Assembly: GCA_026874595.1 (NCBI GenBank)
Contig: CM049322.1
Location: 40,852,840-40,916,839 of the forward strand
Origin: Sipunculus nudus
Taxonomy: Eukaryota > Annelida > Sipuncula > Golfingiida > Sipunculidae
DNA: 64,000 bases
Direction of reading: 5' to 3'
The first letter of the stretch is position 1; every line of letters starts with the position of its first letter. Below, one piece after another: positions 51,426 through 64,000 of this stretch. The position numbers and the translations under genes are program-made. The notes beneath the pieces were generated by a model that was not told the DNA's origin, searched no databases, and worked only from the letters and a program-made list of their open reading frames with translations.

Positions 51426-52347
51426 TCGTGATACCACGAAATGCTACGGAAGTGTGCAGATGCGATTTTTTTTGTATAAACATTCCAGGAGTTTGTTAAA
51501 AGCTTAACGGCAACACTTAAGGTAAACCCTATAAGTAACACTAAGACACTCGCGAAAAGGCTTGTGGAATATTTCTTTTAACGTGAACAGCAAAGGCGAT
51601 AAATCCTAAAGGAAATGAATTCTATTTGGAGTCAATGCAAAACTGGTTTAAATTCGATTGTCATTGTGTAGTGATATGGTATGCATGAAATCCCCATCCA
51701 GCTTGCTGTTACACAGTCATTATATACCACATCTCTATGTATCAGCCTTTGGATGACCACACGTTTAAAGGCAGTCAGAAGATTCTTTTTCCAGTTATCA
51801 TCCAAATAAAATTCTTGTAAAAACGTTGACAATCAGATACTCTCACCTTGGCTTATGTTATCCACAAAGTGTTGCCATGGAAACACAAATCTTGGCCAGT
51901 ATTCCTAATACAATTGCAGTCGGTGGATGATTTTAGTTCTTAATTCCGTTCTACTTTGTATTGGTTCCTTAAGTGCGCTACCATGCGGTTCATTAAAAAC
52001 CCAAACTATTTCCATAATTCTAAAATCCACTGAATAAAATAAAAATCACGGGTCACGTTGCTCATCACAAATGATTCCCAAGACACCTATGTCCCTGCCA
52101 GGAAAATGCACGTTGTCATGGACACAAAAACAAAGATGGCGGGCCCCTCGCGCGGGCTACGACTGAACACATCTTGACGAAGTTTTCAGGGGCAGGGATA
52201 TCGCATCACACTTACACTGGAGACAATCTGGGTAATTTGAGCAGGATTTCGTTCGAAACTCCCACGGACGAACGAATGAACGAATTCCTGCAGAAATACC
52301 ATTTCGGTATATATATGATGAACACCCATGGCGAGTTGAAGGATCTG
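51426..52347 (-). other. Region after the NCAM-like stop codon, probable 3' UTR
   Basis: No exon seen. A plus-strand AAAGATGGCGGGCC motif with a short GC-rich patch lies at 52131-52160. Confidence 0.45.
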
Positions 52348-52440
52348 CTATTGGCTTGTTTTCTTGCTTTCGTCTGAACTTCGTCTTTCTGACATCTCAA
52401 TCGAGTTTGGGTCAGCGTCCTGGGATGCTTTCTCTGTGTC
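52348..52440 (-). CDS. NCAM1: NCAM-like last coding exon
   Basis: Acceptor TTCTCTTTCAG|GAC, phase 0; 30 codons (DTEKASQDADPNSIEMSERR...) and TAG. No PDZ-binding C-terminus. Confidence 0.88.
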   Translation of the reverse strand, partial: DTEKASQDADPNSIEMSERRSSDESKKTSQ

Positions 52441-52485
52441 CTGAAAGAGAAGACAGACGAATATACTAAGCTAAGAGTTCATAGT

Positions 52486-52547
<62 letters not shown>

Positions 52548-55500
52548 TGTTCTTACATACAGGCTAGTAAACTATTAAACATTAAACCCCTTTCACACCA
52601 GCGATGCTCTCACTGACCGGGCGCAATAGGAACGTGTACAGCGTGGTATAGGAGTGCAGAAGAAACTGGTAAGGGCGTTGTATGGTTTCCATGGACGTGG
52701 ATCACGTCGTCGAACTTTGGAAAAGTTAAAAAAAGGTGAAGTGAGGACCCAACTGCAACCATAAAGCAGCGAGTCCTTTGAACTACTAGTTTATTGTCTA
52801 TTTAGAGAGTGAGTTTAAGGGGCACATTTTCTATATTACTTGGCAGACTTTTGAGTGAGCACTTTAAAACTTTATCCTTACCTACTCATACGACAATATA
52901 CGTCTTGATAAGTTTATTTCCACATTCATATTTGGGTAAAAACTGTATGTGCCCCCCTCCCCATCTGCAAAACCATCGATTTCAAATTTTCCTTCTGCCA
53001 TATTCTTTGTGCACTAGATCTCCATTATGACAGATTTTCAAAACTGAAAATGGGACACAATAGTAGTCCTATGTCACAGAATTGCAAGTGATATTTTTTT
53101 TGGCCTTGACCATATTCCTAGTGTCGTACACTGCACAGTCAATTACCCTTAATCCCACACTGCATACATCTAGTTAAACATTCAAAATGTAGCTCTACGT
53201 TACCCTTGAATCACTGGCGGCTTTCTCTTCCCTGGTTTCTTCAGCATCTAGTTCCTGTTTCAGAGCTTCCTTACTGTCATCAATGTCTTCATCAGGCTTG
53301 TTCAGATGCTCCCTGAAACGAGGCTCATTTTAATATTAAAGAATACTTCATTTTATAAGAGCTACTCATAATTTAATATAAAATTCAAACATTTTTCGTC
53401 ACAAAAGATATCTTGCATTCCCATACCTTTTACAACATGCATGTATTTTAATACTTTGACAAAAGGAAAGAAATGTAAATTTATTCCGGATGGATTTATT
53501 AACTATTAAATTCAAGTATAAATATTATTGTTGTACCAACAAAATAAAATTTTACATCTTTTATACATTTTAATTACGAGACGTTAATTTTAATTTATCT
53601 CCATCCTCTTATCCAAATAAGTATGGTGCTCAATGTATCCCCATGAAAAAATTGCGGTTAGGAAAGTCTTGAATGAAGGCCAATATCATGCATGATACTG
53701 TTAAATAAGCGTGACAGAAGTAAGCAATAAGTCGTTACCAGAGGATTTAAGAAAATACTCTGTTCTAACGCACTGGCCCCCTGAGTTTTAGCAACTGTTT
53801 ATTTTAAATCAATTTGAGTAACCGTTATCATCCCGCATTCATAAGCGGTTGAAAAATGAGGATGAGAATTTAAACAAAATAATACTGATTTGTAAACTGT
53901 TACTTATTTTTCTCTGTCACGGCGTCGTTTAATAATTAAATCACTGGGTTTTCTATTTTATGGAGTGACGGTGCGATGACGTGTCATAGAGACCACGGAG
54001 CCGAGATTCGAGTTCTCAATACATCCCGGATCCATGATAACGTCATTGGATTTTTTTACGTGGATTGTCACAAAAATAGTGACCGTTACATATATTTTCG
54101 TTTAGCAGCAGCTTCAAGCAAAAGGTCCAGGTATTAATTATGTTGTAATCCAGTAAATTACATACATTTTGGCAGTTTTGCTTTTAAAAGAAAGACATTA
54201 ACCTTCCTTGCCTGATAAAAGGCAATATGAAAAAAAAGATGTGGCAGGAACAATCAAACGGATAGCCATGTGAAGAAAGTATGTGTGAACCATTAATTAG
54301 TAAAATCATATTAATCTTTTCGAGAATGGCTCTCAGTATAGAATGTATTGTTAAAGTTCATGCGAAATAAACGGGCCAACAAGGGTGATCTGATGGGCGA
54401 TATTTAGTTAGCTATGTTCTTTTTGCCTTCAATCAAAGGCTTGTGACACTTTCCTTATGACAAAAGTTATATTTTATCATTGTCTTATCGTGCAATATAT
54501 TCTTCCGTTAAACCACATATCGTGTTTGATGATTGGCCAGTCTGGCTTATGGATTATGCATATTATTAACATCAGAGTATCTAAATGAGGGCCTCCATAA
54601 CGTGTTAGAAGAATAAGAGGTTGCTAAAGCACTGGTCTGAGCATGATCCAAGCAGCCACATGAATTGCAAGAACGGAACAGTGACAGAACTAACTGAATC
54701 ATTCAGACATCGTAAAGAAATAAAATTACGAAAGGTAGTGTATCACTATTGGCCTAAGATCACACGTGTTTAGAAAAAGCGTGTAACGAAAATTCCTACG
54801 AAAAGCAGAATTATAGGGGTGAGCAAATAAAACTTCCAATCGTGTGTTCAGTAATATTCCATACACAGAGAAAGCTGAGCTGAAAGGATGCTTCACTCTT
54901 ACTGTTCGTGACCATAGGTTCACGTATAAGTCATTTTTAAGGTGAAAATAGTTGTTTTAATGTACGAGATCATTTCATATTTTATAAATGATGAGCATTG
55001 TTATATATGGAATGGTCGAAATGTATGAGCCTAACTTTCCTTGCATGAATAATCCTACAGCCAGACTGATACATATAATACAATTAATTTCAGTTTGTAA
55101 ATACTTAGTTTGGCTCGAGAATATGAATCAAACTGCGTGAAATTAATGCAAACATTTGAATTATCATTAATTATGCACTTTTGAAATGAGAATATTTTTT
55201 ATTCCATTAAACCTTATTTCTAAAATATTAAAAATTTTAATTTACAATTTTAGAATATGCCTTAATTTTATTTTAATTTGTAATTACATTACCTATATTT
55301 TTTAGGATTGTTAAATGAGGATGTATCAAGATTACTTTAAGTTAATGTAAGGAAATTTTACGTATTAATATGGAAATAATCACTGAAGTATGGAAATCAT
55401 TATAAACTGCCAGGTTTGTCCATGCTGCGGTGAATTGTGGATACTGAAGCAGACAACGTGTCCACGCATGCGTAGCGGCAGTGTCTGATTTCATGCATAT

Positions 55501-55984
55501 ACTCAATGTCTTACTCAACACCAGTTTCATCACATTTTGTAGTAGTAGTCTGCCCATTGTCTGTTAAAGGTTTCTTTTCCAGACTGGAAAACAAACAAAA
55601 TGACGGCAAAAAAGGCAACCTGGAGTTACACAGTTCTACCGTCTTTTTGGCTTCCGTAACCATAGTATCTTTTTTTTTTCTCTGGTTAACAAATCCAAAA
55701 GTATTGTGTCCTCTCAGACTGCAGTAATCTAGGTATGTTACCAATAAAATTTGTAAGCCTTCTATCTGGACAATTAATTGACATTAGTTGAATGTGTTAC
55801 TTAACTGCCATATACTGCTCCAACGATGTGTTGTAGTAACCTTGGATGTATGGAGGAAATCAATGGTGTCATTTTTCTTCCAGAGTGTGTGTGTATGTGG
55901 GGGGGGGGGGGGGGGTGTGACTTACACAAATACACACACGTATATTTATATATATATATAATTTAGCATCTGTATGATACATAT

Positions 55985-56036
<52 letters not shown>

Positions 56037-58151
56037 ATCAAATTTCAAATATATAACAATAGTTTATATGGTTCTAGAAATATATATTTCCTGTATAAGA
56101 TAATTCCAATCCAGGTTTAGATATCATATTTCATAGTTCCTCACACAGCGGTTATACACAGCAGTCGTTCCAGACATCCTTTCATGTGTAACCGCTGCTT
56201 GCTATGGCAAGGTTCTCTGGGCAAGAACACCAGGGTGCGCACAGAGAATTATAATCCGACCACTGATACTGCATTGTGCATTCAGTTTAAATTTAATCAT
56301 GTGACACCCGCTTTCGTTGTTTTTGTTACACCAGGACACAAGCTCTCATTGGTCTGATTGTTGGCCCAATACGAGAAACGGTGTTATCAAACCAATGAGG
56401 GCGGGTGGGGCACAGATGAGATGAAATGTTCTACTGATGTATGGCAAAACAGAATCACTGGTACATATAAATGGTAGTTCCAATCTTCCAATACAGGCAA
56501 CAAACGTAGAAAGGAGAGTAGTGATAAAATGTCGTTTTCTGGAAAAAGAATTGTTTATATCACAAGTTGTTCCTGCGCTTTACTCTAACTTTAAACTGAT
56601 GTGTTACTCTCTTGTGTGAGCATAGGTACAGGCATGCGTCCTCGGTTTCGCACCGAGTAATGGTGTACCCGGAAATCATAAACCAAGACCTGCAGTCTGG
56701 GAGAACATTGCCTCTTAAACATTGTGTTGTTTATGATTTTACTTCCCATTCTCAATACTCTAATTATATCATGTTCAAATACAATAGTGAAAGCTACGAG
56801 ATTTGATTCAAAACAGAAATATGCAGCTCGGTGTGTTATGAAAAGCCTGGTGGGGCAGGGACAGGGCATTAGAATTGCATACAGAAGTTATACGTGCAGT
56901 TTTACATGGTAAAAAAAAAACAACAAATAAACACTGAACAATTTGAAAATACATCTTAAATCCATATATTGAGAGTAAGTAATACAAAAGGAAGTTTCAC
57001 GAGTTACATTCATGGTGCTCTTTGCAAATTATCTGCACTCAAAATACCACATTTGTTGATTGATCAAACAGTCGTTTTGGTTGAGTTTTGTCAATGTTTT
57101 GGTTAGTATTCAACAAGTCTGACGTTTAATCTCGACCTGGCTGGCTCAATTGGTTGGTTCTGTTCCCCTTTTGTCTTTTGTTTTTATTTTTCTAATTAAA
57201 AAGCCACATCATTCTTCCCCACTAAAGAAAGTGAATTTGCATAAAACACAATTTGTAACTTCAAAAAGCGGGTCCAGCGGGTCCTTTTTGTAGGGAGTTC
57301 AGACCATTTTTTCTGCCCTCGATCCCCCCCCCCCTCCCCCCTTTCGGGATCTGAGGACCTTTTCAAGGTTTTCTCATTAGTCTGGTTTGGACCCCTCCTT
57401 TTCCTAATTCCTGAATCCGCCTCCAAGGTCGAGTAGACCTTTAGAATTGGACCTTTCTGAGATGAAATCAAGGGTTTGATTTTCAGGTCTTGTTTCAAAT
57501 GTACAGACTCTCATCCTCGTATAACTTCCTTGAGAATACACGAAAACCTTAAATGGTCTTCATGTATTAGAAAACGACAACACTTGAGAATAACGACAAC
57601 ATACTGGAGAAGAAAGTTCACGCGTAAAAAATAAGTAAGCAAAGGTCAAATAAGAAAGTATAGCACAACATAAGTTACTGAATAACGGACGAACAAAATA
57701 GTAAAATGACTTCATTAGGCAAAGTATATAAAGGCAAAACAAAAGAAGGGGGTGGGGGGAAAGAAAGCAACTTTACTCTAGAAGCAGTGAAAGCATTATT
57801 TTCGAACAAACATAATGACCATCCAGTATTTTATAAAATGCAGACATAACCGAGTTTGAATTTGAACGAACTGTCTACGGTTATGCAAATCATACCACTA
57901 TCGATAAAACATCAAAATAAATAAATAAAACTCTACTGGCTCATGAAATGATGTGAGAATGCAAAATCAGGCTTAAAGCACTGATGCCAAAAATCTGGGA
58001 TTTTTTTCAAAACAAACCTTAGTTATTATATTTAATTAAATTTCTCTTTCATATATATCAAAATAAATCTATGTTATTATATTATATATAATAAAATTAC
58101 TCTTTGTTAAATAAATGTGAACATTTTTAATATATTCATACTTATGTACTA

Positions 58152-58202
<51 letters not shown>

Positions 58203-58569
58203 TGTACAGGTTTCTCCATATACATGTTTAAACGTTACATTCAAAATTTTTTACCATTTATTTTAAATTTTAAGGCGGCTAATTTTGCTTGAGAGGGTGA
58301 CACGTAATTTTGCTAAATGTACATCCAAGAATACCGCCATACGTACCTTTCCCCTTCCTCCATGGATTTTTCGCGTGACGACATTTCCTGTTTACCGCAG
58401 AGGTTCACGCAGACACACATCAGGATGCCGCACTCGTTCAGGAAGTAGCAGCTGATGTCAACGATGATGAACAGGATGAAGAAGATGACGAACACGATAC
58501 CGATGATTATTCCTGTAGACATCCGGCCAGATGTGCCACCTATAGACTCGGGTATCGGTACTGACGGAT
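52348..58569 (-). CDS. NCAM1: NCAM/Fas2-type cell-adhesion molecule, 3' part (TM and cytoplasmic tail)
   Basis: Three terminal coding exons: 58569-58347, 53312-53204 and 52440-52348, stop TAG 52350-52348. The visible 140 or so residues comprise a Pro/Ser-rich juxtamembrane piece (PSVPIPESIGGTSG), one TM helix, VDISCYFLNECG...NLCGK, KSMEEGER and an acidic tail. This closely parallels vertebrate NCAM (a Cys-rich VDITCYFL-type segment after the TM, then MEEGK), where the juxtamembrane cysteines are palmitoylated. Ig and FN3 exons are expected beyond 64000, since none is found between 58570 and the window end. NCAMs mediate homophilic adhesion, axon guidance and synapse growth. Convergent with LRR-Ig B. 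The orthology group (NCAM1/NCAM2/Fas2) cannot be fixed from the tail alone. Confidence 0.9.
52488..52545. repeat. (TA)n microsatellite, 48 bp from the last NCAM-like exon
   Basis: About 28 AT units in the intron, upstream of the acceptor. Confidence 0.9.
53204..53312 (-). CDS. NCAM1: NCAM-like exon: acidic cytoplasmic segment
   Basis: Acceptor TCGTTTCAG|G completes an Arg codon; 36 further codons (EHLNKPDEDIDDSKEALKQE and following) to AGG|GTAACG in phase 0. Confidence 0.9.
53313..58346 (-). other. NCAM-like intron of 5.0 kb
   Basis: No alternative exon recognised. Contains AT microsatellite 55990-56033, poly-G 55898-55914, foldback element 56147-56405, poly-C 57324-57342 and AT microsatellite 58158-58196. 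Confidence 0.6.
56147..56405. mobile_element. Foldback MITE family B, partial copy 5 (NCAM-like intron)
   Basis: CAGCGGTTATACACAGCAGT ... ATGTGTAACCGCTGCT, then AACACCAGGGTGCGCACAGA and CATTGTGCATTCAG. The right terminal arm is absent. Confidence 0.75.
58347..58569 (-). CDS. NCAM1: NCAM-like exon: juxtamembrane, TM, palmitoylation-type cysteines
   Basis: Acceptor TTTTCGCAG|AT, entering with two bases of a split codon; donor AAAG|GTACGT in phase 2. TM reads GIIIGIVFVIFFILFIIVD. Cysteines follow at CYF, ECG and MCVCVNLCG. Confidence 0.93.
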
Positions 58570-59159
58570 CTGCGAAAATTAAAAAAAAAAATACTTAAAG
58601 TTTAACATTATTAAACTCATGCTGGGATGGAACTTATACCCTTGAGAATAAAAGGTTTACAAAGGTACTTATGGTACCCATTGTTTTACTATGCGTATTG
58701 GTTTAAGTGAAATACAGCGTTCTCTCCTGAAAATATAATAGTATTTGCCGGGATTTTCTTAGGTCTATACATATAGAAATAAACTTACACCGGACACGAT
58801 CAATGTCGTAAAAGGAGACATGAACAAAGCATACACTACTTTCGTTTGTCTAGATGGCGATAAATTGTAAAAATTATAATTTATATGTATATATTATATT
58901 TATATTCTCTCCTTGCCCGATCATCCGTGCGCAATTTCGTACCATGCGGTCTTGGTATGGTTAATCGGACAAAATTGGATTCCTTTATCTACAAGACGGG
59001 GGGGGGGGGGGGTTGCTGAGAAATTGACAGCAAAAAATAAAACATGTTATGGTTATTGATTAATTATGTCTAATGTTTTCTTTTCTATTAAAAAATTTTT
59101 GTAATTCTGCTCATATTAATGCGATTACCCTCAGAGCATCGAACATGCTCATCTCGGGC

Positions 59160-59545
59160 AGATTTAACCTTTTTCGTCTCAGACCACAAAAAAAATTATT
59201 GTTCTGACTCTTGGACTAAATTTTGGTGCGAGCGAACGAAGATTTTTTTTTTTGCCAATCGTTAAACAATATGTGGCATTTAGCTAGCATGCCAACAAAC
59301 CATGTACAAATGCTTCCATTCTTGAAATTGCGTCTAGGATCTGCACAAAATTTAGTCGATTTTTTTATCCTTTAAGAATTCGTTTATGGAAATTGTCTTA
59401 TCACAAATTAGCAATATTACCAAAGACCTGCATGGTCTTCATTTGAAAATATAAATTGACCCACGAAAAATGAGAAGGGGCGAATCTACAGAACGATTAT
59501 TTTGCTTTTATTGCATTACCGTTTCATCACTCTTATATGTCTGTT
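59160..59545 (+). repeat. Interspersed repeat family F, copy 3
   Basis: AAATTAGCAATATTACCAAA, CCACGAAAAATGAGAAGGGG and CGAATCTACAGAACGATTAT match copies at 38630 and 44690. No minisatellite inside. Confidence 0.6.
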
Positions 59546-61621
59546 TTCATCTTTTCAAGGTGAAAAAAAACTGAAAGTCATACCTGGCGTAATTGGCGAT
59601 GCAAGTTAATCAATTTAATAAGGACATTCATTCATACTGGTCCCATTTATACCCGTTAAATACACTGAGGGCGCACAATCCTATATATATATTTCCCCGA
59701 ATTCTTTGAGGAAGCGTTATTGATATTAATAACAGATTATCTTAAGAAACAACTAACACTGAAAAGGCCACCATAATTAAAGGATTGATGCCTTGGTCAA
59801 TGGGGGACGCGTTCATCCTCGTCCGTGTGTTTGTTACAGCATAACTCACGCAATCTTGAACGGGATTTAATAACATTTTCAGGGCATTTCGGGAATAGAC
59901 GAATGAAGAATCGATCAAATTTGGTGTTGACCCTGCACATCATCCGGTTCCAGGAACTTCTTCAAGGAATATTCACTTGTGTACGAATGAACCTGGGAAT
60001 ATCGGACAAATCGGGGACTGCAAACACGGTTTTTAGCATCGCGGAGGCTTACATTCCTTATATAGCAGATTTTTTTTTTTGGCGTATTGGTTTACATGAA
60101 AGGAATTTCCTCTCCTGAAAATATAACAGAATTTGTCAGAATTAATCTGAAAGCCTCATTCAGGGGTGGGGCGCAAGGTTTTTAACTTTTCTCCATACTT
60201 TGAGAAATTAGCTCATTTGCAATGATTTTCTTAATTTTATGGCTTAACCCCATGCCCGGGGTTGTGGTTATTTTTATATGTTTTAGGCCCTCGGTGTAAA
60301 CTGGCAACCTCTTATAAATTTTAAATCCGCCGATGTTATGTTTGGACCCTTAACTAAAAATAGCACAGACAGTTACACGAAAAACAGGCAGGTGAAAGAG
60401 ATCGGCAGAGTTCCCAGTTTGCCTAAAATAGGTTCTTATCACCGTTGGCGACAGTTTTTGTGGAGACATTTATTTCGCTACAAGACTTAAGCCTGTGTCC
60501 TTACTGTTATGTAAATAAACAAGTCCCCGAACAAAGGGGTACAATGCAGAGAGTAGTGTATCATCAGCCTGACCGGTAGAATAAACGTTCATGCTGACAT
60601 TTTCTCTGGTAGTATGCGATAGTTGACAACAAGCAAATATCCAAGAAATATTTGCAAAGTTCATCAAGACCGTTTTTTTTTCTATGTGGAAGTATGATCT
60701 CGACGAGACAAAGAAATGTATGACGGGTAAAGTAAGAAGTGGTCCCGTCAGGTCAAGCCTAGACACATCCAAAGACGGTCCCCTCACAAAAAAAGAACAT
60801 TTAGGTGTGTATAAAGGCGGCATATTATGAATCGCACAACTGAATCTTAAGCTACCCCGGACATATATCAATACTCTAATGCCGACCTGGAACAGTTGCA
60901 AACCAAAGTATTTGTAAATTATGTGCACGCAGGGAGAACATAAATAATAGTGGTGCCTTTCAAATAAAAGCAACACGAGTGAGGCCATCTGTCCGCTTGT
61001 TTGAGATGAGACAAACACTACACAAATATATAAACATTCTTTTAAAGATTTCCAAACGTTATGTGCAACATATCGACACGCCAAAAAGACCGTACATTTG
61101 TTACTCTTTCTAACTGGTCCGCCCTTCTGTTAACGGGTACCTTCTTAAACCCCCAGTCTGGCATCCAAAGTCTGTGACTTTGTTCTCTCTTGACCAATAT
61201 TCTTTCGAATACCTCAGTAGTTACCTTGTTCTAGCGGATCAATAATAAGTTTTGGAAGAATCGAAAATTACATTAAATTACAGATCTGCCCACAAGTCAA
61301 TGCCACTTTTTCAGTGAAACATTGGCTTATCAACAAAAATGATACGTAGTCAGAAGAATGACAGACTGCAAATATCTCATTTCTGATTTTTAGAATAAAA
61401 TCATTTCCACATTGAACGTATACGGGAACCATTTCAAGACATGCCCCAGTGGGTTGGTGATTTATAAGTTTAGCATCTTCTATTTAAATACACCACCGCG
61501 CAGGTATACGGGTAATAAAAAGGACAATATAATCATTACAAATACATGTGAAATAGAAACAGGGGTTTCCTTGATACGGAAGCGTAGTGCTGCCACCTGG
61601 TAAAAGAAAAATAAATTATTT

Positions 61622-61764
61622 ATCTCTTACGTACGACATACTATCTCGTACGTACGACATCGTATCTCGTACGTACGACATATTATCTCGTACGTACGAC
61701 ATATTATCTCGTACGTACGACATACTATCTCGTACGTACGACAAATTATATCGTACGTAAGACA
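61622..61764. repeat. 21-bp minisatellite with a 12-bp palindrome, about 6.5 units
   Basis: Unit CTCGTACGTACGACATACTAT. TCGTACGTACGA in each unit is its own reverse complement. Confidence 0.92.
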
Positions 61765-62126
61765 CAATTAATCTTACGCATTTGATTCACAGAATACACA
61801 ACAACCCAAAAGATATATGTATAAGCAATATATATATATGTTAAATAATGCGTGTTCGTACCCTAAATACACAACATCTTCACCTTGCAAACCGTCGGAA
61901 CACCATTGAAAAGAAAAAAATATATATGGTTATTTATGTATTTATTTATTTATACTATAAATTTAAATGCTATTCGATTTATCATTGTTTCTTTGTGTCT
62001 AGGATTTGGAAATACTTTAAGGAAATGAAATTTATCAAACCGTTGTCTGCCAGACATATACAGAACTTTCATTTTTATAAAGGTAATTAAATTCTGTTAG
62101 CAGTGTATGATGTTAAAATGATGAGC

Positions 62127-64000
62127 CTGTCATAATATTAATAAGAAAAAAATATTGCCTTTGCCAAATTGAAACTACCTTTTTGAGAAGGAAGGGTTCG
62201 GACAAGAGATACAGCTAACAAATAGCCTGATTGTAAGTAATTAAGAATGGATATATGTGGAGTAGGTTTCTTATATTCCAAAATTGATCTGTATAAGAGC
62301 TAGATTTATGACATAATGCACAGTGTCACTCGCCCTACTGTAAACGGCACTTCGTTTCATAATATGAATCAGGAACCTCTCCTTACGGGCATCTCTGTTT
62401 TACTGACACCTCTATATTGACACTCAAGGTTCATATTCTTTTGTAATAATGTTTTGTCTCATGTTATTAACTCATTTTGGCTAAATACGAAAGTTGTTCA
62501 GCAAATCCATGGGCTTAATATCTCCCGTTTACCGGTTTTGTATACGTTATTATGGTTCTGCGTGTGAGTAAACACAGTGCACCTTTATCTATTTACTATA
62601 TATCTATTTACTATAACAAGACCGCGTGACCAGAAGCAAGATTTTAGTCTAGCACACGCGATATTTATAAAAAAGAGAAGAAACATGAAATAAAAAACAC
62701 CCATAAAAGCTTTAAAAACCTTGATTTGTGAAGTTTATTTTTTACGGCCACCAGGTGGCGTGAACGCTGTTTTTCCTCATTGGGGCAAGTTTTATTCCAC
62801 TTGTATGCAGGAGAAAGCATGTGAAATGTAAATAGGTCCTTTTTTTTACATTTAAACTATCTACTATACAATCGGCTCTCTCTCTCTCGCTTTTTTTTCT
62901 CTCTCTCTCTCTATATATATATATATGTAATAATATATGTGTGTGTGTAAAAAAACTGAAAGCCTTGGGATATAATACCAGCGCTGTGTTAGAATGGCTG
63001 AGCCGGTGGATACTATAAATGTCATTAGTAATACATGTAATGTCTATCAGAGGTTCTTGTTTGACCAGATAAAATATCCCGACATGTGCAAGGGACACAA
63101 TTAGTTATTGTTACTTGCGGGGGATTCCCATGCTTATATGGCAAATTTGAAATGGAAATAAAATTTAGAAAAGAGACCAATCGTTTAGAAACGAGACAAA
63201 CACAGCGCCCACGCCACATGGTGGTGGTACAGCATAAATCCACAATTCAAGGGGTTTCAAGCTTCTCTAGGTGTTTCTTCTTTCATGTTTCTTTTCTTTT
63301 TTATAGTTGTCGCATGTGCGCGACCAAGATCTTTCCTCTGGACACCCGGCCTTCTTATGTAAACACTTAACAGACATTTATAGAGGTTCTGTAATACAGA
63401 GATGCCCATTAGGAAAAGTTCATGATTCATATATTATGAAACAAAGTGCTTGATCCAATAAGTTGAACTTCATGCCGTTTACAGAAGGGCGAGTTACACG
63501 TACATGTACCACACACAAGATCTTGTACCAATCCGCAAATGAGACAAATCTGAGGTGTAGATTTTACCACCACTTCAGCCTGACATATGAGGTCAAGACA
63601 TTTTAGAATTTCGTATTCTTCTGTCACAGATTAATCGCACGTCCATGAGTGATAGTTTTTAATATTTTTTTTTTATAATTTAGTTCAAAATAAAAATTAT
63701 ACGTACCCAATTAAATGGATTGTTGTCTGTTCAGCTACCTACCAATCATATCAATGGCTGTATATGCATTAAATAGTTTAAAAGATCAACTACATGATGC
63801 GTTATAAGAAAGACCAGTTTAGAATATAATAAACCTGCCCCACAAATATCCGTTCTCAGTTACTTTAAATCAGGCTCTTTGGGAGCTGTACCACTTGTCC
63901 GAACCCTTCCTTCTCAAAAAGGTAGTTTCAATTCGGCAAAGGCAATATTTTTTTCTTATTAATATTATAAAAATTGTTTCTTATTAACATTATGACAGGC
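62127..64000. mobile_element. Long inverted-repeat element (family G), cut by the window end
   Basis: The left arm begins GCCTGTCATAATATTAATAA (62127) and the right arm ends with its complement at 64000. Pairing continues through GAAGGAAGGGTTCGGACAAG (62188-62207 versus 63894-63913) and CCTACTGTAAACGGCA (62333-62348 versus about 63475-63490). The right arm is longer, with an internal duplication. A minus-strand Cys/His-rich frame (63627-63427: CLICG, CGTCTCNSPFCKRHE) may be coding residue, but this is weak. Confidence 0.65.
62877..62950. repeat. Mixed CT / TA / GT microsatellite
   Basis: TC-rich run, then AT run, then GT run, inside element G. Confidence 0.85.

Larger units (their letters stand above)
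58570..62126 (-). other. NCAM-like intron continuing upstream
   Basis: No Ig or FN3 exon seen. The 204-codon open frame at 60470-61084 shows no domain. Poly-G at 58999-59012. Confidence 0.5.

Noticed and set aside
60470..61084. 204-codon minus-strand open frame
   Set aside because: No domain, no signal of splice sites, atypical residue composition (many Cys/Tyr/Phe/His) and AT-rich codons; likely chance within an NCAM-like intron.

Overview
The window is eukaryotic nuclear DNA from an animal. It is AT-rich, the genes are split into small exons by GT-AG introns, and the intergenic DNA is full of AT/GT microsatellites, minisatellites, foldback elements, MITE-like elements and tRNA-headed SINE fragments. 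Protein content (an NCAM/Fas2-type adhesion molecule, a multi-Ig receptor tyrosine kinase, LRR-Ig membrane proteins) and repeat style suggest a marine lophotrochozoan, most probably a mollusc. This is an inference from family knowledge, not a match to a named species.

Four multi-exon genes could be reconstructed; all encode cell-surface proteins. (1) 4712-1245, minus strand: a three-exon LRR / Ig-like / single-TM protein of 646 aa (here 'LRR-Ig A'). (2) 11634-27618, plus strand: a 15-exon receptor tyrosine kinase of 1114 aa with signal peptide, five Ig domains, one FN3 domain, TM, a long tyrosine-containing juxtamembrane region and an FGFR-like kinase. All exon phases close without a frame break. 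(3) 39708-43803, plus strand: a three-exon paralogue of gene 1 (867 aa, 'LRR-Ig B') with the same exon plan and phases plus a long acidic repeat-bearing stalk. (4) 58569-52348, minus strand: the last three coding exons (TM and cytoplasmic tail) of an NCAM/Fas2-type molecule whose 5' exons lie beyond position 64000.

Layout: 1-1.2 kb 3' flank; 1.2-4.7 kb LRR-Ig A; 4.8-11.6 kb divergent intergenic region with a 1.85 kb foldback transposon (6183-8032); 11.6-27.6 kb the RTK, whose introns hold MITEs, a SINE, an (ACT)n(AGT)n inverted microsatellite and a long pyrimidine tract; 27.6-29.6 kb probable RTK 3' UTR; 29.6-39.7 kb repeat-rich intergenic DNA with nested MITEs; 39.7-43.8 kb LRR-Ig B; 43.8-52.3 kb convergent intergenic or 3' UTR DNA with a 44-bp minisatellite and a fourfold hairpin-bearing repeat; 52.3-64 kb the NCAM-like 3' end and its introns, ending in a long inverted-repeat element.

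The most interesting points are: the Ig5-FN3-kinase receptor with an FGFR-like catalytic domain; a pair of LRR receptors flanking it whose Ig-like domain has lost both disulfide cysteines and is split over three exons; a duplicated splice acceptor in LRR-Ig A that would encode a second, hydrophobic C-terminus; the FG-motif repeats in the LRR-Ig B stalk; and several distinct foldback/MITE families, two of them nested.
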